From Cacajao melanocephalus (Eukaryota; Chordata; Mammalia; Primates; Pitheciidae): a stretch of DNA of 64,000 nt. The translations under genes and the position numbers were made by a program. The stretch is taken from the NCBI GenBank assembly GCA_963573385.1, contig CAUYLG010071687.1, positions 43,840 to 107,839 of the forward strand, given 5' to 3'. This document shows, in pieces, positions 9,900-24,546 of this stretch. How positions within the stretch are numbered: position 1 is the stretch's first letter; each line of letters opens with the position of its first letter. The notes under the pieces were generated by a model, which saw only the letters and a list, made by a program, of their open reading frames with translations, searched no databases and was not told the origin of the DNA.

Positions 9900-11328
9900 G
9901 TAAATTGGTACCAGTAGAGTGGGGCACTGCTGAAAAGATACCCAAAAATGTGGAAGCAACTTTGGAATTTCGTAACAGGCGGAGGTTGGAACAATTTGGA
10001 GGGCTCAGAAGAAGATAGGAAAATGTGAGAAAGTTTAAATTCCCTAGAGACTTGTTGAATGACTTTGACCAAAATGTGAATAATGATATGCACACTGATA
10101 TCCAGGCTGAGGTGGTCTCAGACAGAATTGAGGAAGTTGTTAAGGACGGTAGTAAAAGTGACTCTTGCTATGTTTTAACAAAGATACTGGTGGTATTTTT
10201 CCTGTGCCCCCAATTTTTGTGGAATTTGAACTTGAAAGAAATTATTTAGGGTACCTGGTTGAAAAAAATTCTAAACAGCAAAGCATTCAAAGGGTGACGG
10301 GTGCTGTTAACGGCATTCAATTTTAAAAGGGAAAAAGATCATTAAAGTTTGGTACAGGACAATGGGAAAAATGTCTCCGGGGCATGTCAGAGATTTTTGT
10401 GGTAGCCCGTCTCAACACAGACCCGGAGGTTTAGGAGGAAAACATGGGTTCATGGGTTGGGCCCAGGGTCCCTCTGCTGTGTGATGTCTAGGGACTTGGT
10501 GTCCTGAGTCCCAACCACTCCAGCCATGACTAAAAGGGTCTAAGGTACAGTTCAGGCTGTTGCTTCAGAGGGTGGAAGCACCAAGCCTTGGCAGCTTCCA
10601 TGTAGTGTTGAACCAGTGGGTGTACAGAAGTCAGGGACTGAAGTTTTGGAACCTCTGCCTAGATTTCAGCGGATGTATAGAAATGCCTGGATGCTCAGGT
10701 AGCAGTTTGCTGCAGGGGCAGGGCCCTCATGGAGAACCTCTGCTAGGGCAGTGCAGAAGGGACATGTGGGGTTGGAGCCCCCACATAGAGTCCCTACCAG
10801 GGCACCGTCTAGTGAAGTTGTGCAGGCCACTGTCCTCCAGACCTCTGAATGGTAGATTCACTGACAGCTTGCACCATGTGCCTGGAAAAGCCACAGATAC
10901 CTAATGCAAGCCCATGAAAGCAGCCAGGAGGGAATCTGTACCATGGGAACCCACCTCTTGTGTCAGCATGACCTGGATGTGAGACATGGGCACAAAGGAG
11001 ATCATTTTGGAGCTTTAAGATGTGACTGGTCTGCTGTATTTTGGACTTGCATGGGGCCTGTAGCCCCTCTGTTTTGGCCACTTTTTTTCCCATTTGGAAT
11101 GACTGTATTTACCCAATACCTGTACCCTCGTTATATCTAGGAAGTACCTAACTCGCTTTTGACTTTATAGGCTCATAGGCAGAAAAGCCGTGTCTCAGAT
11201 GAGACTTTGGACTGCAGACTTTTGAGTTAATGCTGAAATGAGTTAAGACTTTGGGGGACTTTTGGGACAGCATGACTCGTTTTGAAATGTGAAAGGGACA
11301 TGAGATTTGGGAGGGGCTATGGGCAGAA
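9900..11328 (+). mobile_element. THE1 internal region
   Basis: Recognised along its length: GGTTGGAACAATTTGGAGG, GGCTGAGGTGGTCTCAGA, TTGGCAGCTTCCATGTAGTG, TGGGACTTTTGGGACAGC-like 3' end and a purine-rich tract (GGGAGGGGCTATGGGC) just before the 3' LTR. The longest forward frame, 10560-10904, is decayed MaLR sequence, not an intact gene. THE1 elements do not encode a full set of retroviral proteins. It is shortened relative to the common internal consensus in the middle (about 10330-10400). Confidence 0.92.
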
Positions 11329-11670
11329 TGATATTGTATGACTGTGTCCCACCCAAATCTCATCTTCAATCCCAAGTGTTGTGGTAGGGTCTCAGTGGGA
11401 GGCAATTGAATCTTGAGGTCACATCTTTCTCATGCTGTTCTCATGATAGTGAATAAGTCTCACAAGATCTGATGGTTTTACAAAGCGGAATTTCCCTGCA
11501 CAAGCTCTCTTCTCTTGTCTGTCACCATGTGAGATGTGCCTTTCATCTTCCGCCATGATTGTGATGCCTCCACAGCCATGTGGAACTGTGAATCCATTGA
11601 ACCTCATTCTTTAGTAAATTGCCTAGTCTCAGGTATGTCTTTATCAGCAGTGTGAAAACAGACTAATACA
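11329..11670 (+). mobile_element. THE1 3' LTR
   Basis: Starts TGATATTGTATGACTGTGTC and ends GACTAATACA, collinear with the 5' LTR. The 5-bp flanks of the whole element (ATAAC left, GTCAT right) do not match, although ERVL-type integration normally leaves a 5-bp duplication. Confidence 0.93.
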
Positions 11671-14600
11671 GTCATCTTGCTAGATATTTTTAGAAGAGTG
11701 TAAATCTGAGATGTGGATTGGGAAGAGCAAGTTGGTGTAAAAAACCCTTCAGTGACTGTCTCCCCACAGAAATATCAATTTAAACAATTATCCATATAGA
11801 AGATTACCTTCACAAAGACTAAGGAAATCTAGTGAAAGATCATAGTACCTGATTTTAGCATAATAATAAGAAAAGACACATTGAAAAGGGTAGAAAGGAT
11901 AGCGTTTCATTGCCCACATTAACCTTTCCTCAGCATTAAGTATCACAGCATGGAGAGAGACACAACTAGCTTAAGGAACCTAGAGGAAAGTGAGTACAGT
12001 CAAGCTATAGAAGCACGAGCCTTGGGCACAACCTGAGGATGCATTGGTCCTCATGACAGTGGGCCTCAGCCTTGGCAAACAAAGAATTGACTTCGTTATC
12101 TCTCCCACAATCCTGATAATGTGGGTCTCAGTGTGGACAGTGTCTCTATCTGTTTGAAGAAAGGAAAGGAAAGTAACTGCATGACTTTGCCTAGAATTTA
12201 TTGTTAGGCCTACCAAAATATAATCCAAGAGTGGGTAGAACCCAGTGACCCCTGACCCAGGCTGGTGCCTATGGAAAGAGCCTCTGGACCCACCCTCATG
12301 CCAGGTGGAGACCCTCCATCCTGGTAGATCAAACTCATGTTCCAGCCTGCATTGCCACCAGCCTTCTGAAACAGCTTCAAGTCACAAATAAGTCTCAACA
12401 ACAGGCAGGCTGTAACAGCATGGACTTTGTGCATATCTCGGTGCTATGTTGGTCTCTGTAGCTCTGGGTTTCAGGTACAATCCAGCATTATGGTGGTGGG
12501 AATAACAACAGAAATGCATGCTCTATCCACTCCTCAAACCCAGACAGCACAGCATAGAGAGAAACATTGTTCACATGGGGGAAGGAGAAGGAAGTAGGCC
12601 CAGGATATGTTGCCTTGAGCTCAAGTGCCAGGCCTACCACAATGAGGCTGAGATGCAAGCAGAGACCCATAGCACCTTACCACAAGGTGGTGAACTTAGA
12701 AGGGGCTTCTTAAAAATTCCTGGTCCAAAGTAGAAATTCAATGACCTAGTTATATACACTACTCTCCTTTAGACTATCCAAGTAGAAACAATACATCAAT
12801 CACAGGATCACAGCAAATCTGGCCTTGGATCACTCTCTAGTGCTATAAAAACTGCAAAACACCAATATGGACTCATGGACTCATGGCAATTCTGATCTTA
12901 GGAATCAGAGTTCTCAAATAGCAGGAATGACCATGGGGTCAGAGAACGTAATCATCAGCCTGTTTAAAAGCTCTGGAAGAAGGGACACAAAGCCAAATTG
13001 TGAAAATTGGAACAAATATCTAATTCTGCAAGGCACAGATGCTGTCACATTGCCCAAGCATCAGGAATATTCAGGTAACCATGACGTCTGTCAGCAAATG
13101 GATAAAATACTGTGCCTAAATATTGTACCTTAATAAAGACACTCTAAAATGATAAAAATGTGTGATCTCTCAGACAGAGACTTCAAAAACTATTTTTGAA
13201 AACTCAATGAACTTCACTGAAATACCTGGAAAATAATCCAGTAATTTATCGGATAACTTTAACAGAGAGGTTAAAATAATTTTTAAATAATCAAAAATCC
13301 CAGAGATAAAAAATACAATGGATGAAATGTAAAATGCAAAACAGGGAATCAATAGCAGAATCTGTGAAGCAAAAAATAGAATCACTGAGTTTGCAAACAG
13401 TCTATTCAGAAATACACCATTGAAAGAAAACAATAATTAAGAATGCTTATGAGAACCATGGGACAACAGCAAAATGACAAATATTTGGGTCATTGGGGTT
13501 CAAGAGGAAGTTGAAAATGCCAAATGAGTAGAATGTATATTCAAAAATATAACAGAAAACTTCACAAATTTAGAGAAAAATACAAGTATCCAGGTGTAGA
13601 ATGTCCATGATTGCTAATGAGACTAAACCCAAATAAATATACTCCATAATATAATCATGCTCTCAAATGTCTTGAATCCTTCAGAGAAGATTCAGAAAGC
13701 AGGAAGTGAAAATAAGGAAATAACATTTAGGTGGGTTCCAATTCACCTGGCAACACATTTCTCATCAGAAATCTTGTAAGCCAAGAAAAAGTGAGTTGAT
13801 TCTAAATTCTGAATGCAAAAAACAAACCTACCAATCAAGAATAATGCTCCTGGCAAAGCTGCCCTTCAGAAATAGAGAGACTAAAACTCCCAAACAAACA
13901 AAAGCTGAAAAAATCTATCACAAGATTGGCCTTATAAGAAATACTAAAGAAATTTCTTGGTCTTACAAGAAATGCTAAAGGGAGTTCTGGTTCTGCAAAT
14001 TGAAAGAAAGACACTAACATGTAATAAGAAAACACCTGAAGATATAAAACTCATTTTTAAGAGTAAGTATATAATTTCAGAATATTCAAATACAAGAAAA
14101 GTTCAGTAAATCACTTATATTTTTAGTATAAACACTAAAAGAAAAACCTATTAAAAATAATAAGTGCATTCATTTGTCAATAAACAATACAAAATATGTA
14201 AAATAGAGCATCAAAAATTCTAAATGTGAAAGAGTATAAAGTATAAATTTTTTTGTTTATTTTTCTACCTACAATCAAATTAAGTTACTATCAGTTTAAA
14301 GTAACTTGATATTTGTTACTACTTGTTGCCACATGTAACTTGTTACTACTCAAACATGTTTTTGTAGGCCTCATAGTAAGCACAAATCAAAAACCTATAA
14401 TAGATACACTAATTTTTTTTTTGAAAAGGAATTGAAACACACTGCTAAAGAACATGGTTAAACCACAAAAGATGATAGTGAGAGGTAAAAAACAAAATAG
14501 AAAAAAAACAATAAAACTATAAAGCAAGTAACATAATGGCAGTAGTGAGACCTTACTTTTTAGTAGTTACCTTAAGTATAAATAGATTATATTATCCAAT

Positions 14601-14757
14601 TAAAAGACAGCAACTGAATGGACAGAAAAATAAGACTCAGCTATATGATGCATTCAAGACACCCACCTCACCTGTAAGGAAACATACAAAGTGAAAGTGA
14701 AGAGATGAATAAAAGATATTTCATGTGCATAGAAATCAAAAGAGAGCTTCTGATACT
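11671..14757 (+). mobile_element. Old L1M, 5' UTR, ORF1 region and start of ORF2
   Basis: The order follows an old mammalian L1. First a 5' UTR (CTCCCCACAGAAATATCAATT...AGTACCTGATTTTAGCATAA), then ORF1-type sequence (CTCAGACAGAGACTTCAAAAAC, ATTTGGGTCATTGGGGTTC, CAACACATTTCTCATCAGAAA). The intergenic and ORF2 start follows (CACAAATCAAAAACCTATAATAGATACAC, GACACCCACCTCACCTG). Every frame is broken. It is interrupted at about 14757 by a younger L1 and resumes at 16728. Family label from memory; it could be L1MA to L1MC. Confidence 0.8.
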
Positions 14758-16243
14758 CTTTTTAAAAAGCCTCCTTTTAAGTTCAGGGGTACATGTTCAG
14801 TTTTGTTACATAGGTAAACACATGTCATGCAGTTTTGTTGTGCAAATTATTTTATCTCCCAGGTATTAAGCTTAGTACCCATTAATTATTTTCCATGATT
14901 CTCTCCCTTCTCCCACCCTCTACCCACCAATAGGCTCCAGTGTGTGCTGTTCCTCTCTATGGGTCCATATATCATCACTATTGAGCTTCCACTTATAAGT
15001 GAGAACATGCAATATTTGGTTTTCTGTCCCTGCATTAGTTTGCTAAGGATAATGGCCATCAACTCCATTCATGTCCCTGCAAGGAACATGATCTTGTTCT
15101 TTCTTATAGCTGCATAGTATTTCATAGTTTGTAACACATTTTCTTTATCCAGTCTATCCCTGATGGTCATTTAGGTTGATTCTATGTCTTTGCTATTGTG
15201 ACTAGTGCTGCAATGATTATATGTATGAATGTGTATTTACAGTAGAATAATCTATATTCCTTTTGGTATATACTCACTAATGGGATTGCTGGGTCAAATA
15301 GTAGTTCTATATTTTGGTGTTTGAGGAATTGCCTGCTGTCTTCCACCATGGTTGAACTAATTTTCACTCCCACCAACATTGTAAAAGTGCTCATATTTCT
15401 GCACAACCTTGCCGGCATCTGTTATTTTTTTTACTTTTTAACAATAGCCATTTTGACTGGTGTGAGATGGTATTAAAAGTAACTGCAAAAACTGCAATTA
15501 CTTTTGCATCAACCTAACATCTCACTGTGGTTTTGATTTGAATTCCTCTAATGACCAGTAATGTTGAGCTTTTTTTGATGACACTTGGCTGCATGTCTTA
15601 TTCTGAGAAGTGTCTATTCATATCTTTGCCCACTTTTTAATGGCGTTTGTTTTTTTCTTGCAAATTGTTAGGTTCCTAATAGATGCTGTATACTAGACCT
15701 TTGTCAGATGCACAGTTTGCAAATATTTTCTCCAATTCTGTAGGTTGTCTGTTTACTCTGTTGACTGTTTCTTTTGCTGTGCAGAAGCTCTTAAGTTTAA
15801 TTAGATCCTACTTGTCAATTTTTGCTTTTGTTGCAATTGCTTTTGGTGTCTTTGTCATTAAATGTTTGCCTGTTCCTGTGTCCAGGATGATATTGTCTTG
15901 GTTGTCTTTCTGGGTTTTTGTAGTTTTGAGTTTTACATTTAAGCCTTTAGTTCATTTGAGTTGATTTTTGTGTATGATGTAAGGAAAGGGTCCAGCTTCA
16001 ATCTTCTGCATATTGCTAGCCAGTTACTCCAACACCATTTATTGAATAAGGACTCTTTCCCCATTGCTTATTTTGTGTCAGCTTTGTTGAAGATCAGACC
16101 TTTCTCAGATGCATACTCTGCAAAAATTTTATCTCATCCTGTAGGTCATCTGTTATTCTGCTGCACAGAAGCTCTTTAATTAGATCCCTTTTGTCAACTT
16201 TTGTTTTTGTTGGAATTGTTTTTTGTGTCTTCATTATGAAATC
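14758..16243 (-). mobile_element. Younger L1 (L1P-like), 3' portion, inserted in the old L1M
   Basis: Reads antisense from the 3' end (AAGTTCAGGGGTACATGTTC) through the 3' UTR (TTATAAGTGAGAACATGC) and ORF2 C-terminal region (GCTGCATAGTATTTCATAG, TGGGATTGCTGGGTCAAA, TTTGCTGTGCAGAAGCTC). At 16096 the sequence jumps back: 16096-16243 repeats, with divergence, the segment already read at 15695-15864. After 16243 the orientation flips to plus. A half MADE1 lies at 15473-15517. No target duplication found. Not coding-competent. Confidence 0.88.
15473..15517. mobile_element. Half of a MADE1 miniature mariner element
   Basis: TTAAAAGTAACTGC...GCAATTACTTTTGC and the terminal CATCAACCTAA match the second half (about 45 of 80 bp) of MADE1, the palindromic MITE that gives rise to mir-548 genes. 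The host L1 continues cleanly on both sides (GAGATGGTA | element | CATCTCAC), consistent with insertion at a TA. The first half is missing, so the normal full-length MADE1 hairpin cannot form. Confidence 0.8.
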
Positions 16244-16727
16244 TGGATGACAAACCCACAGCCAACATCATACTAAATGGGCAAAAGATGGGAGCATTTC
16301 CCTTAAAAACTGGCACAAGGCAGGGGCGCCTTCTCTTACAACTCATATTCAACACAGTATTAGAAGTTGTCTTCATGGCAATCATTCAAGAGAAATAAAG
16401 AAAGGGCATTCAAATAGGATGAGAGAAAGTTAAACTATCCTTGTTTGCAGATACTATTGTCAAGAAAACTGAATCGTCTCAGCTCAAAAGCTTCTGAAGC
16501 TGATAAGCAACTTCAGCAAAGTCTCAGGATACCAAATCAATTTTCAAAAGTTGCTACCATAGCTGTACATCAACAATCAAGCAGAAAGCAAAATCACAAA
16601 TGACCTCTCATTCACAATTGCAACAAAAAGAATAAAATACTAGGAACATAGCTAACTAGGGAGGTAAAATATCTCTTCAATGAGAACTACATACTACTAC
16701 TCAAAGAAATTTGAGATGACACAAACT
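16244..16727 (+). mobile_element. Inverted 5' part of the L1P insertion (ORF2 reverse-transcriptase region)
   Basis: Sense L1 ORF2: GACAAACCCACAGCCAACAT, ACTGGCACAAGGCAGGGG, TGATAAGCAACTTCAGCAAA, then ACTCAAAGAAATTTGAGATG. It lies upstream of the minus-strand piece in L1 order, as expected from twin priming. It ends where the old L1M resumes (CCCAAAATTAGTAGAAGG). Confidence 0.85.
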
Positions 16728-17380
16728 AACCCAAAATTAGTAGAAGGAAAGAAATAATAAAGATCATAACAAAAGTAAATAAATTGAGACAAAAATTCAG
16801 TGCAAGAAATCAATAAAGCAAAGACTGGATATTTTGAAAGAACAAATAATACTTAAAAACTTTTAAGACTAAAAAAAAGAGAGAAGACAAATAGAAACAG
16901 AGACAAAAGTAGGATAAATTACAACTGACACCACGGAAATCCAAAAGACCATCAGAGACATATGAACACACTGGAAAACCTAGAAGAAGTGGATATATTT
17001 TCAGACACATAAAAGTTGCCAACACTGATTCATAAACAAATAGAAACACTGAACAAACCAATAATGAGCAATGAGATGGGTCAAGGGATACAAAGATATA
17101 ATTAGGAGAAATAAGTGTTGATATTCCATTCCATAGTAGAATGGCAAGAGATAACAATAATATATTGTACACTTCTGAATAGCTAGAAAAGAGATGTTGG
17201 AATATTCCCATCACAAAGAAGTAATAATTATTTAAGGTTATGGATATGCTAATAAGCCTGATTTGATCATATGCAATGTATGTATTTATTATAATATATT
17301 TTGTACTCTATAATATACACAACTATTATGTGCCAATCACAAATTAAAAATTCTGAAAAGTTTATAATATCACATATTTA
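16728..17380 (+). mobile_element. Old L1M resumed, with large internal deletion
   Basis: ORF2 sequence (CCCAAAATTAGTAGAAGG, ACTGACACCACGGAAATCC, AATGAGCAATGAGATGGG) jumps at about 17080 to an L1M 3' UTR (GGTCAAGGGATACAAAGATA, GGATATGCTAATAAGCCTGA). It ends near 17365 in an A-rich stretch. Part of the L1M ORF2 between the 14757 and 16728 edges appears to be missing as well. Confidence 0.75.
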
Positions 17381-17400
17381 AAAAAAATTTATTACCTAAC

Positions 17401-17417
17401 ACACACAGACACACACA

Positions 17418-17464
<47 letters not shown>

Positions 17465-17480
17465 GCGCACACACACACAC
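17401..17480. repeat. Compound (CA)n(TC)n(CA)n microsatellite
   Basis: CA units, then 21 uninterrupted TC units at 17421-17462, then ACGCGCACACAC units to 17480. It sits just downstream of the L1M 3' end. Probably length-polymorphic; the polypurine/polypyrimidine part could adopt non-B structure. Confidence 0.95.
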
Positions 17481-20035
17481 TGTTACTTGTGGACCAACAG
17501 TTTCACAGGCAAACAAAATCTCAAGTTAGGCAGTGTAAAGCAGATGAGTTTCTAGTTTGCAAACTCTACGCAGTAGGGATACTTGAACTGAGTAGGTATT
17601 TAAATTAAATGTTGTTCTAAAATCCTAAATATATTGTAAATGACATAATTCTCAGTCTAAAATATCAATGATTAGGTATAAACCCTTAGTATCTATGATC
17701 CAAACGTAATTATTATTTCCATTTGCAATCTCAGTTTAAAACATGAATAAAGTATGTCTCTTGAAAGAAGAGATGTGTCCATTTATCTTTTCATATCCTT
17801 ATCAGAGAACCAATAACATGGTAGGTTTACTCTAAATATTTTGTAATAAATGAATAAAGACTCAAAATAGCATTCTTTATATGCTTAATTATTGTATAAG
17901 AATAGGTGATTATACACCTATGTAAGACAAAGCACCTAAACTTATTCCTTTTTCGCCTAACTTTTAAATTTTATCTTTGTCAAGTATATACAGGGGACAT
18001 TAAATTTAGAATCATACAAAACATCTGTTACAGACATAAGAGTAAGGGAGAATGAATCTCCATGGACTCTTGTTTCTATTACTAAATGAATGTCATAAAG
18101 AAGTCATATCCACTATTAAAAGATAAAGCAATGGTGTATTTATTGAGATGAAACTTACATCTATAGAACCAAGAAAAGTTGAAAAATTATACATTTTCGT
18201 TAAATACTTTAAATTTGAGGATGTTATACTTTGGAATATCTTTATCATAACTGTTTCACAATTTCAATTGAATGCAGATGATAGGTGATCATCAATGTAA
18301 TAATTCCATTTAAATATGTTGGAAAAATTATAATTTATCAGTTGTAATTATAAAAGTCTATTTAATGTCATTAGACTTCAAAGAAGACAGCTATTTCAAT
18401 GATTCTCATCTTCACTTTAGTCAGACTGTCAATATAAGATATAATACTGCTGGCCTATGTGCTAGAGCATTGCTTAACTGGTACCGCCTGTGTGACAGCT
18501 TATTTCCTAACAGTTTGAACAAAGTAAACAAACATTTTGAATATGTTGCCCCTTAAAGATTTTGCCACAAGAAAACTAATCAATTAAGAGTCCCATGTTA
18601 GTCAATCTTAGGCCTCTTTTCAATTATATAGCCATTGAAAAATACTTTTCAAAAGTCTTATCTTTAACATGAAATCATGAGCACTGTGGTAAAAGAACTT
18701 TATTCTACTGAAACTGGAACAAGACAGAATGAGTGCTGGTCACCCAGAGTAATTTGGAAGTATTTTTTTATTATATTTTATGATGGAAATACATTCTGTA
18801 TAAAATACCCTTTCAGTTAGTTCCATAATGAAGCAAATGTATTTATACGTATGTATTTTAATGTATTTTTATATCTTCAGATTTTTTTTCCATTTAGAGA
18901 GCAGTCCTTTAACAATTTATTTTTAAAAAGTAGGATAAGAATCAGACATTAAAGAATACTTAATGCATGATACTGTAATCCATAAAAATTGGAAAAAATT
19001 CACCGTAACTAGAAATAGGAGTTGAAAGAGTATACTCCTACTTCCAAGTAGGCTATCGCAACTGCAATTTATTCATTAACCAAAGTAAAAAGAGTGGAAT
19101 TTATGTGGTTGCTTACTTAAAATATGGATTTTATTTCTCTGAAGTTTCTAAAGAGTCTTCATTCTGTTGTTTCTTATGAGAGAAAATCCTGAGCAATAAC
19201 TAAATGGAACGATCACTCAGAGGAATATTTTTAAGCCAATAATGCAAATTGTGAATGAATATGACCAAATTGTTTTTGCAACACAAAAGAGAAAATTCTT
19301 AGCTGGGAGCAATGCAATGAAAAGCGTAATCAAACAAGAAAATTAATAAACTGCTTGGAGCTTCCTTTTGGAAAAGTTTGAAAATTGCCTTGATAAGTGA
19401 ATTTTAAGAAATAGATGAAACCTTGCCATCCCTGTGAGGAGCTGTTTGTCATATATCAAAGAAAGCAGTCCGGGTCCAAACAAAGTGACGTTAGAGTACT
19501 ACTAAAAATGCATGCACTTAAAAGTGTTTCAAATGTGCTTGAAATAAATAAGAAAACTAAGATTAGGTGAATATTTATAATTAGGTAAAACAATGGATAT
19601 CACCCACTAAGTGTATTTTTTCATCTCTTTTAATTTTAATCATATTAATGGCTTATAATGGTAGTAACTAACAAAGCGCTTGATGGTAAATATATATCTG
19701 TGTAGAACAAAAAAAAGTGATTATTCAGAATGCTTGTAGCAGTAGTTGTAAACACAATGATTTGCAAAGAATATCACTAATATTAAAATCCTAGCTCCAT
19801 TCCACCCTTATTTGTTTCTATTATTAACGATACTAAGCAGGAAAACTTTAGTGACTTATGTCTTATATATGTGATTCTTCCAGTAGCCACCAAAATAAAC
19901 ATTAAAATACTTGTAGAATATTTCAAATAAAATAAAATTCAAATCACTTACATATATAAGAGAAAATCATAATATTTAACCTTAGAAGAACATGATGACA
20001 TATGGCATACACTGAGTGTGGAATAAGCTGAGAAC
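17481..20035. other. Non-repetitive AT-rich stretch, no gene seen
   Basis: No repeat family recognised in 2.5 kb. 19180-19520 is less AT-rich and has complex sequence, so it is the part I would test first for conservation. No splice-bounded open frame. Confidence 0.5.
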
Positions 20036-20190
20036 AACTTTAAATACTTTATATCATTTAATATTCAGCATATGCATATAAACTATGAATTATTTCAATT
20101 TTAGACATGGCAGAACTAAGGCTTAGAGAGGATAAGTAAGCTGACCTGGCTAACCCCTAGTGATAACAAGATTTAATCGCTAATCTGCTT
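20036..20190 (+). mobile_element. MIR-type SINE fragment
   Basis: Contains the MIR pattern TTTATATCATTTAATATTCA, then CAGAACTAAGGCTTAGAGAGG...AAGTAAGCTGACC, matching the usual gaggaaactgaggc / agaggttaagtaact core with heavy divergence. Ancient and non-coding. Confidence 0.75.
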
Positions 20191-22936
<2,746 letters not shown>

Positions 22937-23396
22937 AGGTGGGGGATATAGTTGACAACTAGGATACTGTGTCAAAACCACTTTTTGCCGCATTTGAGCT
23001 ACATAGGAGATTTGGAAATAGTCACTCTCAGGCTAAGTCTACCTAAAGTTCATTGTTAACTTCAATTTTATTTGTCTGTTACCTTAAAATGCTGGGCCAG
23101 CATTATTCAGTTAGGGGTTGTACATACATTTAACAAGCAACAGTTACAACATTTAAAATCAAAAAGAAAAATATGAAGTAAAATTGATAGTGATAACATA
23201 GTCCCACTTTGCCTGATGGTTTTGAGCCATGAACCTACACTGAAAGGCAACAAATTCAATAAACAAATGACAATAAGCAATTGGGTGACACCTGTTTTAA
23301 CCATGTGACTCGCTTTCTTATTTTGTATATATGGATCTCTACTTCCCAAGAGGAATTTATTTAGCTACAGCAAGAAATATTAGCAATAGCACAGAC
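22937..23396. other. Unassigned stretch between two Alus
   Basis: No family recognised. It may be linked to the LTR-like segment beyond the next Alu, but I cannot show this. Confidence 0.35.
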
Positions 23397-23613
23397 TTTT
23401 TTTTTTTTTTTTTGAGACCAGTCTATAACTCTAAGGTTGGAATACAGTGTTGTTATCACAAGCTCTCACTGCAGCCTCAAACTCCTGGGGTCAAGCAATT
23501 CTCCCACTTCCGCAAACTGAATTGCTGGGACCACAAGCATGTACCACTATACCCAGCTAATTTTTAAAACACTTGTAATAGAGACAGGGTCCCACTCTGT
23601 TGCCAGGGCTGGA
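23397..23613 (-). mobile_element. Old Alu (AluJ-like), antisense, truncated
   Basis: T17 run, then GAGACCAGTC, CTCACTGCAGCCTCAAACTCCTGGGGTCAAGC (AluJ-type CTCAAACTCCTGGG), CAGCTAATTTTTAAAAC, and GAGACAGGGTCCCACTCTGTTGCCAGGGCTGG where it ends. Confidence 0.88.
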
Positions 23614-23835
23614 TAAGGATAGAAACCTCAAAATCCCTTTGGCACAACTCTCTCTTAGGTATGCTCACACTCTCTTTTCTTGAGTGTTTTTCACTTTGTA
23701 ATAATAAATAAATCTCTGTACTTCCACTATTTTATGACTCATTTTTGAATTCCTTCTTAAAGTGGTGTCAAGATCCTAGACACCAGTTGGGGTTGAGGTC
23801 CTACTGGCATTTGGGGTCCTCCCCTAGCCCACCAA
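23614..23835 (+). mobile_element. Possible 3' part of an ERV LTR
   Basis: AATAAATAAATCTCTGTACTTCC near 23703 followed by TTTTATGACTCATTTTTGAATTCC looks like the R/U5 end of a class I LTR. AAGTGGTGTCAAGATCCTAG could be the U5 edge. Start not defined, no terminal repeat pair found, family not assigned. Confidence 0.4.
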
Positions 23836-24116
23836 TATCACTGGTGGCCTTTGTGTAAGACTGTGTTTTTTGCAGAGTCTTTTGCAACAGTTCTTGTTAT
23901 TAGGCATTTGTGCCTAAAAACCTTACCCTTACAGTCTTCCCTGGATCTACTTGTCAGAATTTTTAAAACACATGACTCCATTTTAATTCCAATGACTTCA
24001 TATTGTACATGTATGTGTGCACTATCTATCCTTAGTATGTTTAAAATATGTTTTATATATATTTCTATTCTCTTTGAGATTTTTGCATGTATTTTATAAC
24101 AAATCTTGACTGTAGT

Positions 24117-24546
24117 TGTATTAGTCCATTCTGCATTGCTATGAAGGAATACCTGAGGTTGGATAATTTGTATCGAAAAGAGTTTCATTTTTTTCTCACA
24201 TTTCTACAAACGATACAAGCATGGCACAAACATATGATTGAAAACTGGTGAAGCCTCAGAAAGCTTACAATCATGGCAGAAGGAGTAGGAGGAGAAAGTC
24301 ACATGGTGAGAAAAGGGGAGGTCCCAGACTCTTTTAAACAATTAGGTCTAATGGTAACCCATTATTCTGAGAGGGAACGAAGGCTTTTATGAGGCATCTT
24401 TCCTCATAACCCAAAGACCTCCCACTAGGCCCATCAATGAGGCCTCCAACGTTGAGGATCGCATCATCAACTCTGGGAATCCTCCAACTCTGGGGATGAC
24501 ATGTCAGCATGAAATTTAGAGGAGACAAAACAACTCAACCATATCA
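24117..24546 (-). mobile_element. MST-type solo LTR (ERVL-MaLR)
   Basis: In plus reading it runs TGTATTAGTCCATTCTGC...GGAATACCTGAGGTTGG...CCCAGACTCTTTTAAACAA...CACTAGGCCCATC and ends CAACCATATCA, the reverse of an MST LTR. Flanks GTAGT (24112-24116) and ATAGT (24547-24551) agree at 4 of 5 bases, fitting an ERVL-type 5-bp duplication. A short internal duplication (CTCCAACGTTGAGGA / CTCCAACTCTGGGGA) sits near 24450-24495. Confidence 0.88.

Noticed and set aside
10560..10904. 114-codon open frame
   Set aside because: It lies entirely in the THE1 internal region and is decayed MaLR sequence.
16810..17214. 134-codon antisense frame rich in F/L/S
   Set aside because: It is the reverse of old L1M ORF2 and 3' UTR; the composition reflects AT-rich sequence, not a membrane protein.
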